Counted from the first letter of the stretch, positions 1 through 8,304 are shown. The stretch: 15,391 bases of DNA from an uncultured Oxalobacteraceae bacterium (GCA_946480015.1 CAMLIL010000118.1:1-15391); one strand, 5' to 3'. Numbers and translations are program-made. The notes: a model not told the origin generated them from the letters alone.

Positions 1-1
1 G

Positions 2-55
2 TGGGGCGCGGCCGAGCCGCTGCGCCGCATGCTGCGCATCGTGCTCGACAAGTAA
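2..55 (+). CDS. asd: Aspartate-semialdehyde dehydrogenase, C-terminal end only
   Basis: Only the last 17 codons and the TAA stop are present; the gene begins left of the window. The visible peptide contains WGAAEPLRRMLR, which matches the C-terminus of E. coli-type Asd as I remember it (the E. coli protein ends LLWGAAEPLRRMLRQLA). The enzyme reduces aspartyl phosphate to aspartate semialdehyde in the lysine, methionine and threonine pathway. Location fits, because asd precedes fimV in Pseudomonas. A terminator begins 8 bases after the stop, so asd is probably transcribed separately from fimV. Confidence 0.85.
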   Translation, partial: WGAAEPLRRMLRIVLDK

Positions 56-63
56 TCGGGCTC

Positions 64-91
64 AAAAAAAAGGACGCCGCGGCGTCCTTTT
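64..91 (+). terminator. Intrinsic terminator after asd
   Basis: A perfect inverted repeat GGACGCC-GC-GGCGTCC (72-87) is preceded by eight A and followed by four T. The symmetric A and T tracts mean it could stop transcription in both directions. It lies directly behind the asd stop codon. Confidence 0.9.
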
Positions 92-399
92 CTAATTCCC
101 ATGATTAACTTGGTGGATAAAAGATAATCGGCCAACTCAATACCTTTCATTGCCGTCATCGATCTTGTTTTCCCTGCTTATTCGAGCTGACAACGAAGTT
201 ATCAAAACGCGTATCTGGCTTGCAAATTACTCATGTGGGTTATACGCAAATGGCTTGCTAAAGATTGCGGCAATTGGCGCGTTAATAGACCAGGCGCCCC
301 ACATATCCAGGCCAAATGCTTGCATGCTCTAGTGCATGATGATATGTTGAGACCTCCGGGAAACCGCCTTTTCCCCTGCTAACTCTACTGCCGCCAACT
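92..399. other. AT-richer intergenic region upstream of fimV
   Basis: About 308 bases without a convincing gene, clearly richer in A and T than the coding DNA around it. A 60-codon reading frame at 150-332 starts with TTG, lacks a ribosome binding site and resembles nothing I know, so I do not call it. The hexamer GCTTGC occurs three times (218-223, 253-258, 318-323). The last copy overlaps the -35 of the promoter candidate at 320-348. The region probably holds the control sequences of the fimV-truA-trpFBA run. Confidence 0.6.
320..348 (+). promoter_or_regulatory. Candidate sigma-70 promoter for fimV
   Basis: TTGCAT (320-325) and TATGTT (343-348) are separated by 17 bases, which would give a leader of about 45 bases before the fimV start. 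The spacer and -35 contain TGCATG twice (321-326 and 333-338) around CTCTAG, an arrangement that could be an operator. This is a pattern match by eye only. Confidence 0.4.
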
Positions 400-3213
400 A
401 TGCGTTTAAACACTCGCTCCAAGATCACGTCGTTCGCGTTGAAAACACTTGCCGGCGCTGTCGCCAGTGCGGTGTTGGCCACTTCCGCGTACGCGGCCGG
501 TCTCGGCAAGCTGACGGTTCTGTCGTCGCTCGGCCAGCCACTGAATGCCGAAATCGAATTGACCGCGGTGTCGGCGGATGAAGCCGGCGGCCTGGTCGCG
601 CGCCTCGCGCCCACCGACGCATTCCGGCTGGCGAATATCGAATTCAATCCGGCCCTGCAGTCGCTGCGCTTTTCGGTCGAGCAGCGCAATAACCGCCAGT
701 ACATCAAGATCACGTCGTCCCAGCCGCTCAACGAGCCGTTCGTGGACATGCTGCTGGAGCTGAGCTGGAGCAGCGGCCGCCTGGTGCGCGAATATACCTT
801 CCTGCTCGATCCGGCCGAAATGCGCACCACGCAATCGGCCCAGGTGGCGCCGGTGGATGTGCTCTCGCAAGGCACGCGCGCCGCGCCGCGCAGCAGCCGT
901 CCGGCCGCCGCCGCGCCTCGCCCAGCCGCAGCGCCGGCCGAAGCGGCGCCGGCAAAGCCGGCGCGCGAGCCAGCCGCGAGTGAGGCCGTCAGCCAGTACA
1001 AGGTCAAGCCGGGCGACACGCTCGGCAAGATCGCCGGCAAGGTCAAGCCGGTCGATGTGTCGCTCGATATGATGCTGGTGGCGCTGTACCGCGCCAATCC
1101 CGATGCCTTCGCCGGCAACAATATGAACCGCCTGAAGTCCGGCCAGATCCTGGCCGTGCCCGATTCGGACGCGCTCAAGGGCACCAGCGACAGCGAGGCG
1201 CGCGGCGTGGTGGTCGCGCACGCGGCCGACTTCAACGCCTACCGCAACAAGCTGGCCGGCCAGGTCGCCACGGCGGCGCCGGACAAGGATCGCAGCAGCA
1301 CCCAAAGCGCGGGCGGCAAGATCACCGCCAAGGTCGAGGAACGCCCGACCGCCGCGAACGAATCGAAAGACCAGCTGCGCCTGTCCAAGGCCACCGGCGG
1401 CGATGCTGCCGCCAAGGGCGCGGCATTGAGCGCGGAAGAGAAGATCGCCAAGGACAAGGCGCTGGCCGAGGCCACCGCGCGCGTCAAGGAACTCGAACGC
1501 AACGTGAGCGACCTGGAAAAGCTCATGCTCGTCAAGAACAAGGCCGCGTCCGAAGCGACCAAGGTGGCCGCTGCGCCCGTGCCGGCCAAGCCGGCCCCGG
1601 TGGCCGAAGCCAAGCCGGCCCCGGCGCCGGAAGCGATCCCGGTCAAGCCGGCCAGGAAGGCGACGCCGCCGGCGCCGCCCGCCGAGCCGACCATCGCCGA
1701 TACCATCATGGACAACATCAGCACCATCGGGCTCGGCCTGGGTGCGATCCTGCTCGGCGCGCTGGGCGTGTCGGCCCTGCGCCGCCGCAAGACGGTGGAG
1801 AAGGCGCCGACCGAGCCGTCCATCCTGGGTGCGCCGACCGACCAGGCCCACTCGCTGTTCGCCGAAACCGGCGGCCAGAGCGTCGACACCAACAACAGCG
1901 TGTTCAATTCGAGCTTCGCGCCATCGGCCAGCCAGCTCGATACCAATGAAGTCGATCCGGTGGCCGAAGCCGACGTGTACATCGCGTACGGCCGCGATGC
2001 GCAGGCCGAAGAGATCCTGAAGGAAGCCTTGCGCACCCATCCGGAGCGCTATCCGGTGCGCCTGAAGCTGCTCGAAATCTACGCCGCGCGCAAGGATCTG
2101 CGCGCCTTCGAAGCCCAGGCCACCGAGATGTACAGCATGACGCGCGGGCAGGGCGACGACTGGGCGCAGGCGGCCGCGCTGGGCCTGTCGATCGACCCCA
2201 ACAATCCGCTGTACGCCAGCGCCGCCAGCGCCGAGCCGGTGGCGCCATCGCCGACCGCCGAGGAACTGGCCCAGCAGGTGATGCTGAGCGAGCAGATGGA
2301 CGACCCGCTCACCGCTGCGCCGGCCGCCAACGCCATGGATCTGGATCTGGACCTGTCGCCCGAGCCGACCGCCTTGCCGGAAGAAGCACCCGCAGCGGCA
2401 CCGGCCAATGACGATCACACGCTCGACTTCGATCTGGGCGGCCTCAGTTTCGAGCCGCCGGCCAGCACCCCGGCAGCGGCTGCCGCGCCAGCCGCCCCCG
2501 ACTTCAGCATTCCGAAAGTGCCGTCGGCGCCTGAACGCAGCGCCGCGCCGGCCGCGGAAGAGTCCTTCGACATGGCGTTCGACATGTCCTTCGATGCGCC
2601 GGCCACGGCTGCGGCTGCCGCCACCACCACGCCGGTCGTGGAGCACGCCAAGGCGCTGGAAGACATCAGCCTGGATTTGGCCAGCAATGACCTGACCGAG
2701 CAATTCGGCACTGTCGATCTGTCCAATGGCTTCACCAGCAACGACCTGGGCAAGGAATTCGATCTGCCTTCGCTGCCCGAGACGCCAACTGCGGCCAGCG
2801 ATCCGGTCCACAATCCGCTGATGGATCTGGATGCGATGGACTTCGATCTGCCGGCTGCCACGCCGGCGCCGGCCGCCGCCAAGGACGAGGACTTTGCCCT
2901 GCCGGACCTGCCGGCTGCCGCGCCGGCGCCGGCCGCCGCGCCGCAGTTCGACATTTCCGCCATCGACCTGGATCTGCCGTCCAGCGACAACGCCGCCACC
3001 GCGCTGCCGGACCTGGGCGACATCGGCGCCGCCGCCGCGCCGGGCGAACTGTCGCCCGTGCAGATGGAAATGGAAACCAAGCTGGATCTGGCCATCGCCT
3101 ACCAGGAGATCGGCGACAAGGAAGGCGCGCGCGAACTGCTCGACGAAGTCATCAAGGGCGGCAGCGCGGATCAGGTAGCCAAGGCCAACGAGATGCGCAT
3201 GAAGCTCGCCTGA
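400..3213 (+). CDS. fimV: FimV/HubP-family polar landmark protein
   Basis: 937 residues. The N-terminus is a Sec signal peptide, with likely cleavage after AYA (30-32). It is followed by the conserved FimV start AGLGKLTVLSSLGQPL. A LysM peptidoglycan-binding domain lies at about 199-255 (YKVKPGDTLGKIA), then a charged segment at about 343-380 likely to be coiled coil. One membrane helix follows at about 440-460, ending in RRRK. The rest is cytoplasmic and acidic: a TPR-like part near 516-580, many D-L-D-L type repeats, and the conserved FimV C-terminal helical domain from about 885. Relatives act at the cell pole in type IV pilus assembly, twitching and cyclic-AMP or chromosome-pole organisation; the exact role here is inferred. 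No Shine-Dalgarno sequence precedes the ATG, but the signal peptide supports this start. truA follows after 17 bases. Confidence 0.93.
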   Translation: MRLNTRSKITSFALKTLAGAVASAVLATSAYAAGLGKLTVLSSLGQPLNAEIELTAVSADEAGGLVARLAPTDAFRLANIEFNPALQSLRFSVEQRNNRQYIKITSSQPLNEPFVDMLLELSWSSGRLVREYTFLLDPAEMRTTQSAQVAPVDVLSQGTRAAPRSSRPAAAAPRPAAAPAEAAPAKPAREPAASEAVSQYKVKPGDTLGKIAGKVKPVDVSLDMMLVALYRANPDAFAGNNMNRLKSGQILAVPDSDALKGTSDSEARGVVVAHAADFNAYRNKLAGQVATAAPDKDRSSTQSAGGKITAKVEERPTAANESKDQLRLSKATGGDAAAKGAALSAEEKIAKDKALAEATARVKELERNVSDLEKLMLVKNKAASEATKVAAAPVPAKPAPVAEAKPAPAPEAIPVKPARKATPPAPPAEPTIADTIMDNISTIGLGLGAILLGALGVSALRRRKTVEKAPTEPSILGAPTDQAHSLFAETGGQSVDTNNSVFNSSFAPSASQLDTNEVDPVAEADVYIAYGRDAQAEEILKEALRTHPERYPVRLKLLEIYAARKDLRAFEAQATEMYSMTRGQGDDWAQAAALGLSIDPNNPLYASAASAEPVAPSPTAEELAQQVMLSEQMDDPLTAAPAANAMDLDLDLSPEPTALPEEAPAAAPANDDHTLDFDLGGLSFEPPASTPAAAAAPAAPDFSIPKVPSAPERSAAPAAEESFDMAFDMSFDAPATAAAAATTTPVVEHAKALEDISLDLASNDLTEQFGTVDLSNGFTSNDLGKEFDLPSLPETPTAASDPVHNPLMDLDAMDFDLPAATPAPAAAKDEDFALPDLPAAAPAPAAAPQFDISAIDLDLPSSDNAATALPDLGDIGAAAAPGELSPVQMEMETKLDLAIAYQEIGDKEGARELLDEVIKGGSADQVAKANEMRMKLA
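2848..2940 (+). repeat. Near-identical direct repeat inside fimV
   Basis: Two 33-base units (2848-2880 and 2908-2940) are almost identical and spaced 60 bases apart. They differ at one internal base and at the last base. They encode LPAA(T or A)PAPAA linkers between acidic motifs of the FimV cytoplasmic region. This looks like recent slippage or duplication of a 20-residue module within a low-complexity segment. Confidence 0.75.
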
Positions 3214-3230
3214 TGATTGATGGATAACAT

Positions 3231-4034
3231 TTGAAACGCATCGCACTCGGCATCCAGTACGACGGCAGCCCCTTCAACGGCTACCAGAAGCAGCCCGACC
3301 GCAACACCGTGCAGGACCAGCTGGAAATCGCGCTCGAGAAATTCGCGGGCGTGATGCTGCCGACCACCTGCGCCGGCCGCACCGACACCGGCGTGCACGC
3401 GCTCGAACAGGTGGTCCATTTCGATACCGGCCTCACCCGCCCGATGACCAACTGGGTGCGTGGGGTCAACACCTTCCTGCCCGATGCGATCGCGGTGCGC
3501 TGGGCGCACGAATTGCCCGAGCCGGCCGCCGGCGGCCACGAGTTCCACGCCCGCTTCGCCGCGCGCGCGCGCACCTACCACTACGTGCTGTACAATCATC
3601 CGATCCGCTCGCCGCTGCTGGCCGGCCGGGCCGGCTGGGTATTCCGCCCGCTCGACATCGAGCTGATGCGCGAGGCGGCCCAATGCCTGGTCGGCACCCA
3701 TGACTTCACCGCTTTCCGCGCCAGCACCTGCCAGGCCAAATCGCCGGTCAAGCAAATGTACGAAGTCAAGGTCGAGCGCTACGGCACCGCCATCGTGTTC
3801 ACCCTGCGCGGCAACGCCTTCCTGCACCACATGGTGCGCAACCTGGTCGGCTCGCTGGTGTACGTGGGCACCGGCCGTCATCCGCCCGGCTGGCTGCGCG
3901 AGGTGCTCGAGGCGCGCGACCGCCACGCGGCGGCGCCGACCTTCATGCCAGACGGCCTGTACTTCGCCAAAATCGATTACGATCCCGCCTGGGGACTGCC
4001 GCACGACGCGACCAGCCCGCTACCCTGGTTTTAA
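3231..4034 (+). CDS. truA: tRNA pseudouridine(38-40) synthase TruA
   Basis: 267 residues, normal length for TruA, which converts uridines 38, 39 and 40 of the tRNA anticodon stem to pseudouridine. The catalytic aspartate is Asp52 in the signature [11 protein letters not shown]. Other family blocks are the N-terminal [15 protein letters not shown], then FHARF, RTYHY near the middle, and [11 protein letters not shown] in the second half. The start is TTG at 3231. It is the only usable start before the conserved N-terminus, because an in-frame stop (TAA, 3225-3227) lies two codons upstream. GGA at 3222-3224 is a weak ribosome binding site. It follows fimV by 17 bases and its stop is one base before trpF, so it is probably co-transcribed with both. 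Confidence 0.95.
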   Translation: MKRIALGIQYDGSPFNGYQKQPDRNTVQDQLEIALEKFAGVMLPTTCAGRTDTGVHALEQVVHFDTGLTRPMTNWVRGVNTFLPDAIAVRWAHELPEPAAGGHEFHARFAARARTYHYVLYNHPIRSPLLAGRAGWVFRPLDIELMREAAQCLVGTHDFTAFRASTCQAKSPVKQMYEVKVERYGTAIVFTLRGNAFLHHMVRNLVGSLVYVGTGRHPPGWLREVLEARDRHAAAPTFMPDGLYFAKIDYDPAWGLPHDATSPLPWF

Positions 4035-4035
4035 C

Positions 4036-4728
4036 ATGCCCCGTACCCGAATCAAGATCTGCGGCCTGACCCGTCCCGACGACGTGCAGGCGGCAGTGGC
4101 CGCCGGCGCCGATGCGCTCGGCTTTGTGTTTTATCCCAAGAGCCCGCGCTACGTGACGCCCGCCCAGGCGGCCGCCCTGATGAGCACAGTGCCGCCCTTC
4201 GTCTCCACCGTGGCGCTGTTCGTCAACGCCGGCGTGGACGAGGTGGCCGCGGTGGCGCGGGTGGCGCCGTTCGCCCAGCTGCAGTTCCACGGCGACGAAA
4301 CGCCGCAGCAATGCGCCGCCATCGCCGCCGCCGTGCAACGCCCCTTCATGCGGGTATTTCGGGTCCGGCCGGACACAACAGGCGCCGATTTGCTAGAATA
4401 TGAGGCTCAATATCGCGCCGCCAGTCCATTGTTCTCGGGCATCTTGCTCGATACCTTCGTGGACGCCTATGGCGGGGCAGGAAAGGTTTTCGATTGGTCC
4501 GTCATTCCAAAAGATCTCGCGCCTCGGGCCGTTTTAAGTGGTGGCTTGAGCGTACCCGGCGCGACTGACGCGGTGCTGCGCGTACGTCCCTATGCCGTCG
4601 ACATCAGCAGTGGTGTCGAACAGGGCAAGGGCATCAAGGACGCCGCCCTGATCCGCGCCTTCATCGGCGCGGTCGCGGCCGCCGATACCATCATAGAAAG
4701 CGAGCTACACCATGACCCAAGCACCTGA
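4036..4728 (+). CDS. trpF: Phosphoribosylanthranilate isomerase TrpF
   Basis: 230 residues, cytoplasmic. It catalyses the Amadori rearrangement of phosphoribosylanthranilate to CdRP, the third step from chorismate to tryptophan. The (beta/alpha)8-barrel landmarks are present: KICGLT with Cys9 as likely general base, LQFHGDE at about 82-88, LLDT with Asp139 as likely general acid, and the phosphate-binding SGG (168-170) and DISSGVE (189-195). The reading frame is open 112 codons further upstream inside truA, but homology begins at the ATG at 4036, one base after the truA stop. The 3' end overlaps trpB by 17 bases, suggesting translational coupling. Codons from about 4374 to 4545 are unusually AT-rich (ACA, CTA, TTA, CCA, AGT), unlike the rest of the gene. 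Confidence 0.95.
   Translation: MPRTRIKICGLTRPDDVQAAVAAGADALGFVFYPKSPRYVTPAQAAALMSTVPPFVSTVALFVNAGVDEVAAVARVAPFAQLQFHGDETPQQCAAIAAAVQRPFMRVFRVRPDTTGADLLEYEAQYRAASPLFSGILLDTFVDAYGGAGKVFDWSVIPKDLAPRAVLSGGLSVPGATDAVLRVRPYAVDISSGVEQGKGIKDAALIRAFIGAVAAADTIIESELHHDPST
4370..4399 (+). promoter_or_regulatory. Candidate internal promoter in trpF, upstream of trpB
   Basis: An extended -10 motif TGCTAGAAT (4391-4399) differs from TGnTATAAT at one base. CGGACA (4370-4375) lies 18 bases before its -10 hexamer and matches TTGACA at four of six positions. It lies at the start of a rare-codon, AT-rich patch. A start here would transcribe trpB and trpA independently of fimV. Pattern match only. Confidence 0.25.
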
Positions 4729-5959
4729 GCGGGGCGCTGCCGCCCCCTTGTTCCAGACCACCGATTACCAGTTTCCCGACGCCAGCGGCCATTTCGGCCC
4801 CTACGGCGGCTCGTTTGTAGCCGAAACCCTGAGCCACGCCCTGGCCGAGCTGCGCGAAGCCTACGACCGCTACAGCCACGACCAGGCATTCCTCGACGAA
4901 TTCCGTTACGAGCTCAAGCATTTCGTCGGCCGCCCCTCGCCGATCTACCACGCCAAGCGCTGGTCCGCCCAGATGGGCGGCGCGCAAATCTTTTTCAAGC
5001 GCGAAGACTTGAACCACACCGGCGCGCACAAGATCAACAATGTGATCGGGCAAGCGCTGCTGGCGCGCCGCATGGGCAAGCCGCGCATTATCGCCGAGAC
5101 CGGCGCCGGCCAGCATGGCGTGGCCACCGCCACCATCTGCGCCCGCTTCGGCCTGGAGTGCGTGATCTACATGGGCAGCGAGGACGTCAAGCGCCAGGCC
5201 CAGAACGTGTACCGCATGAAATTGCTGGGCGCGACCGTGGTTCCGGTCGAGTCCGGTTCCAAGACGCTCAAGGATGCGCTCAACGAAGCCATGCGCGACT
5301 GGGTGACGAATATCGAGAACACCTTCTACATTATCGGCACGGTGGCAGGTCCCCATCCGTATCCGATGATGGTGCGCGATTTCCAGTCGGTGATCGGTGA
5401 AGAATGCCTGGAGCAAATGCCGGAAATGACCGGCCGCCAGCCCGATTACGTACTGGCCTGCATCGGCGGCGGCTCGAATGCCATGGGCATTTTCTATCCC
5501 TACATCGATCACAAGCAAGTGCAGCTGATCGGCGTGGAAGCGGCGGGCGAGGGCATCGATTCCGGCAAGCATGCCGCGTCGCTGACGGCCGGCATTCCCG
5601 GCGTGTTGCACGGCAACCGCACCTATCTGCTGCAGGACGCCAATGGCCAGATCATCGAAACCCACTCGGTCTCGGCCGGCCTGGACTATCCTGGCGTGGG
5701 GCCGGAGCATGCCTGGCTGAAGGATTCCTCGCGCGCGCAATACGTGTCGGTGACGGACGAGGAGGCGCTGGCGGCCTTCCATGATTGCTGCCATATCGAG
5801 GGCATCATTCCGGCGCTGGAATCGTCGCACGCGCTGGCGTACGGCGCCAAGCTGGCCGCCACCTTGCCGAAAGATAAGCTGGTGCTGGTCAACCTGTCCG
5901 GCCGCGGCGACAAGGACATGCACACGGTGGCCGAGCGCATGGGCTTGAACTTCAGCTAA
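4712..5959 (+). CDS. trpB: Tryptophan synthase beta chain TrpB
   Basis: 415 residues. The PLP-dependent beta subunit condenses indole, channelled from TrpA, with serine to give tryptophan. The PLP lysine is Lys107 in HTGAHKINN. The catalytic glutamate is Glu129 in [12 protein letters not shown]. The cofactor phosphate loop is GGGSNAMG starting at 252, and the C-terminal SGRGDKD block is intact. The start ATG lies 17 bases inside trpF; the only upstream purine stretch is GAAAG at 4696-4700, so translation probably depends on coupling to trpF. trpA follows after 31 bases. All key residues are present and the length is normal for the family. Confidence 0.97.
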   Translation: MTQAPERGAAAPLFQTTDYQFPDASGHFGPYGGSFVAETLSHALAELREAYDRYSHDQAFLDEFRYELKHFVGRPSPIYHAKRWSAQMGGAQIFFKREDLNHTGAHKINNVIGQALLARRMGKPRIIAETGAGQHGVATATICARFGLECVIYMGSEDVKRQAQNVYRMKLLGATVVPVESGSKTLKDALNEAMRDWVTNIENTFYIIGTVAGPHPYPMMVRDFQSVIGEECLEQMPEMTGRQPDYVLACIGGGSNAMGIFYPYIDHKQVQLIGVEAAGEGIDSGKHAASLTAGIPGVLHGNRTYLLQDANGQIIETHSVSAGLDYPGVGPEHAWLKDSSRAQYVSVTDEEALAAFHDCCHIEGIIPALESSHALAYGAKLAATLPKDKLVLVNLSGRGDKDMHTVAERMGLNFS

Positions 5960-5990
5960 GCCCCATCCCACCCATACTGATAAGAATCCC

Positions 5991-6788
5991 ATGTCCAGAA
6001 TTGCACCCACCTTTGCCGCCTTGAAAGCGGCCAATAAAACCGGTCTCGTCACCTTCATCACCGCCGGCGACCCCGGTCCTGAAATGACGGTTCCCCTGAT
6101 GCACGCCATGGTTGCCGGCGGCGCCAACGTCCTGGAACTGGGCGTGCCCTTTTCCGATCCGATGGCCGAAGGCCCGGTCATCCAGCGCGCCTGCGAGCGT
6201 GCCCTGAAGTTCAACATCGGCTTGCCGGACGTATTCAATTACGTGCGCGAATTCCGCAAGACCGACCAGAACACGCCGGTCGTGCTGATGGGCTACGCCA
6301 ACCCGATCGAACGCATCGGTCCGGACGCCTTCATCGCCGCGGCCAAGGATGCCGGCGCCGATGGTGCCATCGTGGTCGACTACCCGCCGGAAGAGTGCGA
6401 GCAGTTCGCCCAGGCCATGCGCGCCAACGACCTCGACCTGATCTTCCTGCTGGCGCCCACCTCGACACCGGAGCGGATTGCCCAGGTGGCGCGGGTCGGC
6501 AGCGGCTTCAGCTATTACGTGTCGCTCAAGGGCGTCACCGGCGCCGGCCACATCGATACCGTCGACGTGGCGCGCCGCCTGGCCGCCATCCGCGAGCACG
6601 TCAAGCTGCCGGTCGGCGTCGGCTTCGGCATCCGCGACGCCGCCACCGCCAAGGCCGTGGCCGAAGTGGCCGATGCGGTGGTGATCGGCAGCCGCATCAT
6701 CCAGGAACTGGAGAACACCCCCAAGGAGCGGGCGGTCGCGGCGGTACAGGCCTTCGTCACGGGAATTCGTAGCGCGCTCGATAGCTAA
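5991..6788 (+). CDS. trpA: Tryptophan synthase alpha chain TrpA
   Basis: 265 residues. It cleaves indole-3-glycerol phosphate to indole and glyceraldehyde 3-phosphate within the alpha2-beta2 complex. Barrel landmarks are FITAGDP (22-28), [25 protein letters not shown] and the phosphate-binding VGFGIRD. Catalytic Glu49 is present. The position equal to Salmonella Asp60, in the usual PLADGP or PMADGP motif, reads Glu60 here (PMAEGP, codon GAA). Glutamate keeps the carboxylate but is longer. AAGAA at 5982-5986 is a weak ribosome binding site. An intrinsic terminator starts 14 bases after the stop, making trpA the last gene of the fimV-truA-trpFBA run. Confidence 0.96.
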   Translation: MSRIAPTFAALKAANKTGLVTFITAGDPGPEMTVPLMHAMVAGGANVLELGVPFSDPMAEGPVIQRACERALKFNIGLPDVFNYVREFRKTDQNTPVVLMGYANPIERIGPDAFIAAAKDAGADGAIVVDYPPEECEQFAQAMRANDLDLIFLLAPTSTPERIAQVARVGSGFSYYVSLKGVTGAGHIDTVDVARRLAAIREHVKLPVGVGFGIRDAATAKAVAEVADAVVIGSRIIQELENTPKERAVAAVQAFVTGIRSALDS

Positions 6789-6801
6789 AGGTCAAGGATT
6801 G

Positions 6802-6841
6802 ACGCAAACACAGGGGCCAGATTGGCCCATGTTTGCGTTTT
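6802..6841 (+). terminator. Intrinsic terminator after trpA
   Basis: ACGCAAACA (6802-6810) pairs with TGTTTGCGT (6830-6838), and above it GGGCC (6814-6818) pairs with GGCCC (6824-6828) around the loop AGATT. There is a small internal loop between the two stems, and the hairpin runs straight into TTTTA. It marks the end of the trp run. Confidence 0.9.
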
Positions 6842-6935
6842 ATCAAACTTATTTTTAATGCCATGGTTCCTGGGCCGGATTGTTTGGTAAATTATTCAAG
6901 GTTTCTTCCACTTAATCTTATTACCAGGCTCATCC

Positions 6936-7214
6936 ATGAAAAAACAAATCATCAACGTCGCGCCGCTGCAGGCAGCGAAAGTGGCGGCCGTACTGTATCT
7001 GGTCATCTCGATTCCCTTCGTGCTGATCTTTGGGTTGATCGGCATGAGCGCCATGCGCGGGAGCGGCATACCGGGCCTGTCCGTCACGGCCCTGATTTTC
7101 GTGCCCATCCTGTACGCCGTCTTTGGCGGCCTGTTCACCCTGATCGGCGCCTGGGTCTACAACCTGGTTGCGGGCATGACCGGGGGCTTTGAAATCACCA
7201 CGCGGGAAGCTTGA
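6936..7214 (+). CDS. Small conserved membrane protein of unknown function
   Basis: 92 residues. A short polar N-terminus (MKKQIINVAPLQAAK) precedes one hydrophobic helix at about 16-38. A second, longer hydrophobic stretch follows at about 49-79, and the chain ends in a short polar tail. The segment YNLVAGMTGGFEI at 75-87 resembles small proteobacterial membrane proteins I have seen annotated as hypothetical or DUF3566-like; that link is from memory and weak. The start is the first ATG, with AGG (6925-6927) as a poor ribosome binding site. It sits alone between the trpA terminator and the accD promoter, so it is likely its own transcription unit. I could not identify a clear promoter in the AT-rich 94 bases upstream. 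Function unknown. Confidence 0.75.
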   Translation: MKKQIINVAPLQAAKVAAVLYLVISIPFVLIFGLIGMSAMRGSGIPGLSVTALIFVPILYAVFGGLFTLIGAWVYNLVAGMTGGFEITTREA

Positions 7215-7249
7215 TCTCCTTGTTCGAGCCAGGGAACTAATTGTTGGGG

Positions 7250-7275
7250 GGGGCGCTCAAAGTATCAGGCGCCCC
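7250..7275 (+). other. Hairpin between the small membrane-protein gene and accD
   Basis: GGGGCGC (7250-7256) pairs with GCGCCCC (7269-7275) around a 12-base loop; the left arm is part of a run of eight G (7246-7253). No T tract follows, only TCTTGAAAGC, so it is not a typical intrinsic terminator. It could be a weak or factor-assisted terminator for the upstream gene. Confidence 0.5.
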
Positions 7276-7318
7276 TCTTGAAAGCATTATCAAAACAGCA
7301 AGTTAGACCCCTTAATGT

Positions 7319-7347
7319 TCGACAAGCACGGTCTTAGCGGCTAAACT
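7319..7347 (+). promoter_or_regulatory. Candidate sigma-70 promoter for accD
   Basis: TCGACA (7319-7324) matches TTGACA at five of six positions. It stands 17 bases before TAAACT (7342-7347), which matches TATAAT at four of six. Transcription would begin near 7354, giving a leader of about 28 bases with the strong ribosome binding site AAGGAG (7371-7376) before the accD ATG. Confidence 0.5.
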
Positions 7348-7381
7348 ACCGCCACTTAAGATTGCTGCAGAAGGAGAATGT

Positions 7382-8254
7382 ATGAGTTGGTTAGAAAAGC
7401 TGCTGCCCCCGCGAATCCAGCGTTCCGACGCCGCCGCCCGCAAGACCATGCCGGAAGGCCTCTGGGTCAAGTGCCCATCGTGCGAAGCAGTGCTGTATCG
7501 CACCGACCTCGAATCCAATCTCCACGTTTGCCCCAAATGCAGCCATCACATGCGCATCCGCGCCCGTGAACGGCTCGACGCGCTGCTCGACGAAGGCGGC
7601 CGCTACGACATCGGCCAGGAAGTCCTGCCGGTCGACACGCTCAAATTCAAAGACGCCAAGAAATACCCTGACCGCCTTAAGTCGGCCATGGAAGCCACCG
7701 GCGAAACCGATGCCATCATCGTCACCGGCGGCGCCATCATGAGCGTGCCGGTGGTGGTGGCCTGCTTCGAATTCGAATTCATGGGCGGCTCCATGGGTTC
7801 CGTGGTGGGCGAGCGCTTCGCCCGCGGCGCCCAGATCGCCCTGGAACAAAAAGTACCGTTCATCTGCATTACCGCCACCGGCGGCGCGCGCATGCAGGAA
7901 GGCTTGCTGTCGCTGATGCAGATGGCCAAGACCACCGCCATGCTGACCAAGCTGTCGGAAAAGAAGCTGCCGTTCATTAGCGTGCTGACCGACCCGACCA
8001 TGGGCGGCGTGTCCGCCTCGTTCGCCTTCATGGGCGACGTCGTCATCGCCGAACCGAAAGCCCTGATCGGCTTTGCCGGCCAGCGCGTGATCGAAAACAC
8101 CGTGCGCGAAAAACTGCCGGAAGGCTTCCAGCGCGCCGAATTCCTGCTCGCCAAAGGCGCCATCGACATGATCGTCGACCGCCGCAAGATGCGCGAAGAA
8201 ATCGCCCGTCTGCTGGCCTTGCTGCAAGACCAGGCTGCCGAAGTACTCGCTTGA
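7382..8254 (+). CDS. accD: Acetyl-CoA carboxylase carboxyltransferase beta subunit
   Basis: 290 residues, close to the E. coli length. With AccA it moves the carboxyl group from carboxybiotin to acetyl-CoA, giving malonyl-CoA for fatty acid synthesis. The N-terminal zinc ribbon is complete: Cys31, Cys34, Cys50 and Cys53 in two CxxC pairs. The crotonase-fold body has TGGARMQEG at about 165-173 and [13 protein letters not shown] near 206-218, as in the family. The ATG has the best ribosome binding site of the window, AAGGAG five bases before it. A promoter candidate lies just upstream, so accD probably opens the second run of genes. A strong hairpin separates it from folC. Confidence 0.96.
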   Translation: MSWLEKLLPPRIQRSDAAARKTMPEGLWVKCPSCEAVLYRTDLESNLHVCPKCSHHMRIRARERLDALLDEGGRYDIGQEVLPVDTLKFKDAKKYPDRLKSAMEATGETDAIIVTGGAIMSVPVVVACFEFEFMGGSMGSVVGERFARGAQIALEQKVPFICITATGGARMQEGLLSLMQMAKTTAMLTKLSEKKLPFISVLTDPTMGGVSASFAFMGDVVIAEPKALIGFAGQRVIENTVREKLPEGFQRAEFLLAKGAIDMIVDRRKMREEIARLLALLQDQAAEVLA

Positions 8255-8273
8255 CGCGCTGACCCCGTCCCAC

Positions 8274-8304
8274 GCGGCGCGCGCCATCACGGCCGCGCCG
8301 CTTT
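8274..8304 (+). terminator. Strong hairpin in the accD-folC gap (possible weak terminator)
   Basis: GCGGCGCG (8274-8281) pairs with CGCGCCGC (8294-8301). After a one-base bulge, GCC (8283-8285) pairs with GGC (8291-8293) around the loop ATCAC. Only three T follow. This is an 8+3 bp GC stem inside a 67-base gap between genes otherwise expected to be co-transcribed. It may act as a partial terminator, an RNA stability element or a processing site. Confidence 0.4.

Noticed and set aside
150..332. 60-codon open frame in the asd-fimV gap
   Set aside because: TTG start, no ribosome binding site, no recognisable domain, and it overlaps the likely fimV promoter.
406..3246. 946-codon open frame antisense to fimV
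   Set aside because: Composition is Arg/Gly/His-rich, as expected from the reverse complement of a GC-rich gene; fimV on the plus strand has clear domains.
3700..4035. In-frame upstream extension of trpF inside truA
   Set aside because: The extension is Arg/Ser/Thr-rich shadow sequence of truA; TrpF homology starts at the ATG at 4036.
4691..6238. 515-codon open frame antisense to trpB and trpA
   Set aside because: It spans two well-defined plus-strand genes and their gap; the product is His/Ala/Gly-rich without motifs.
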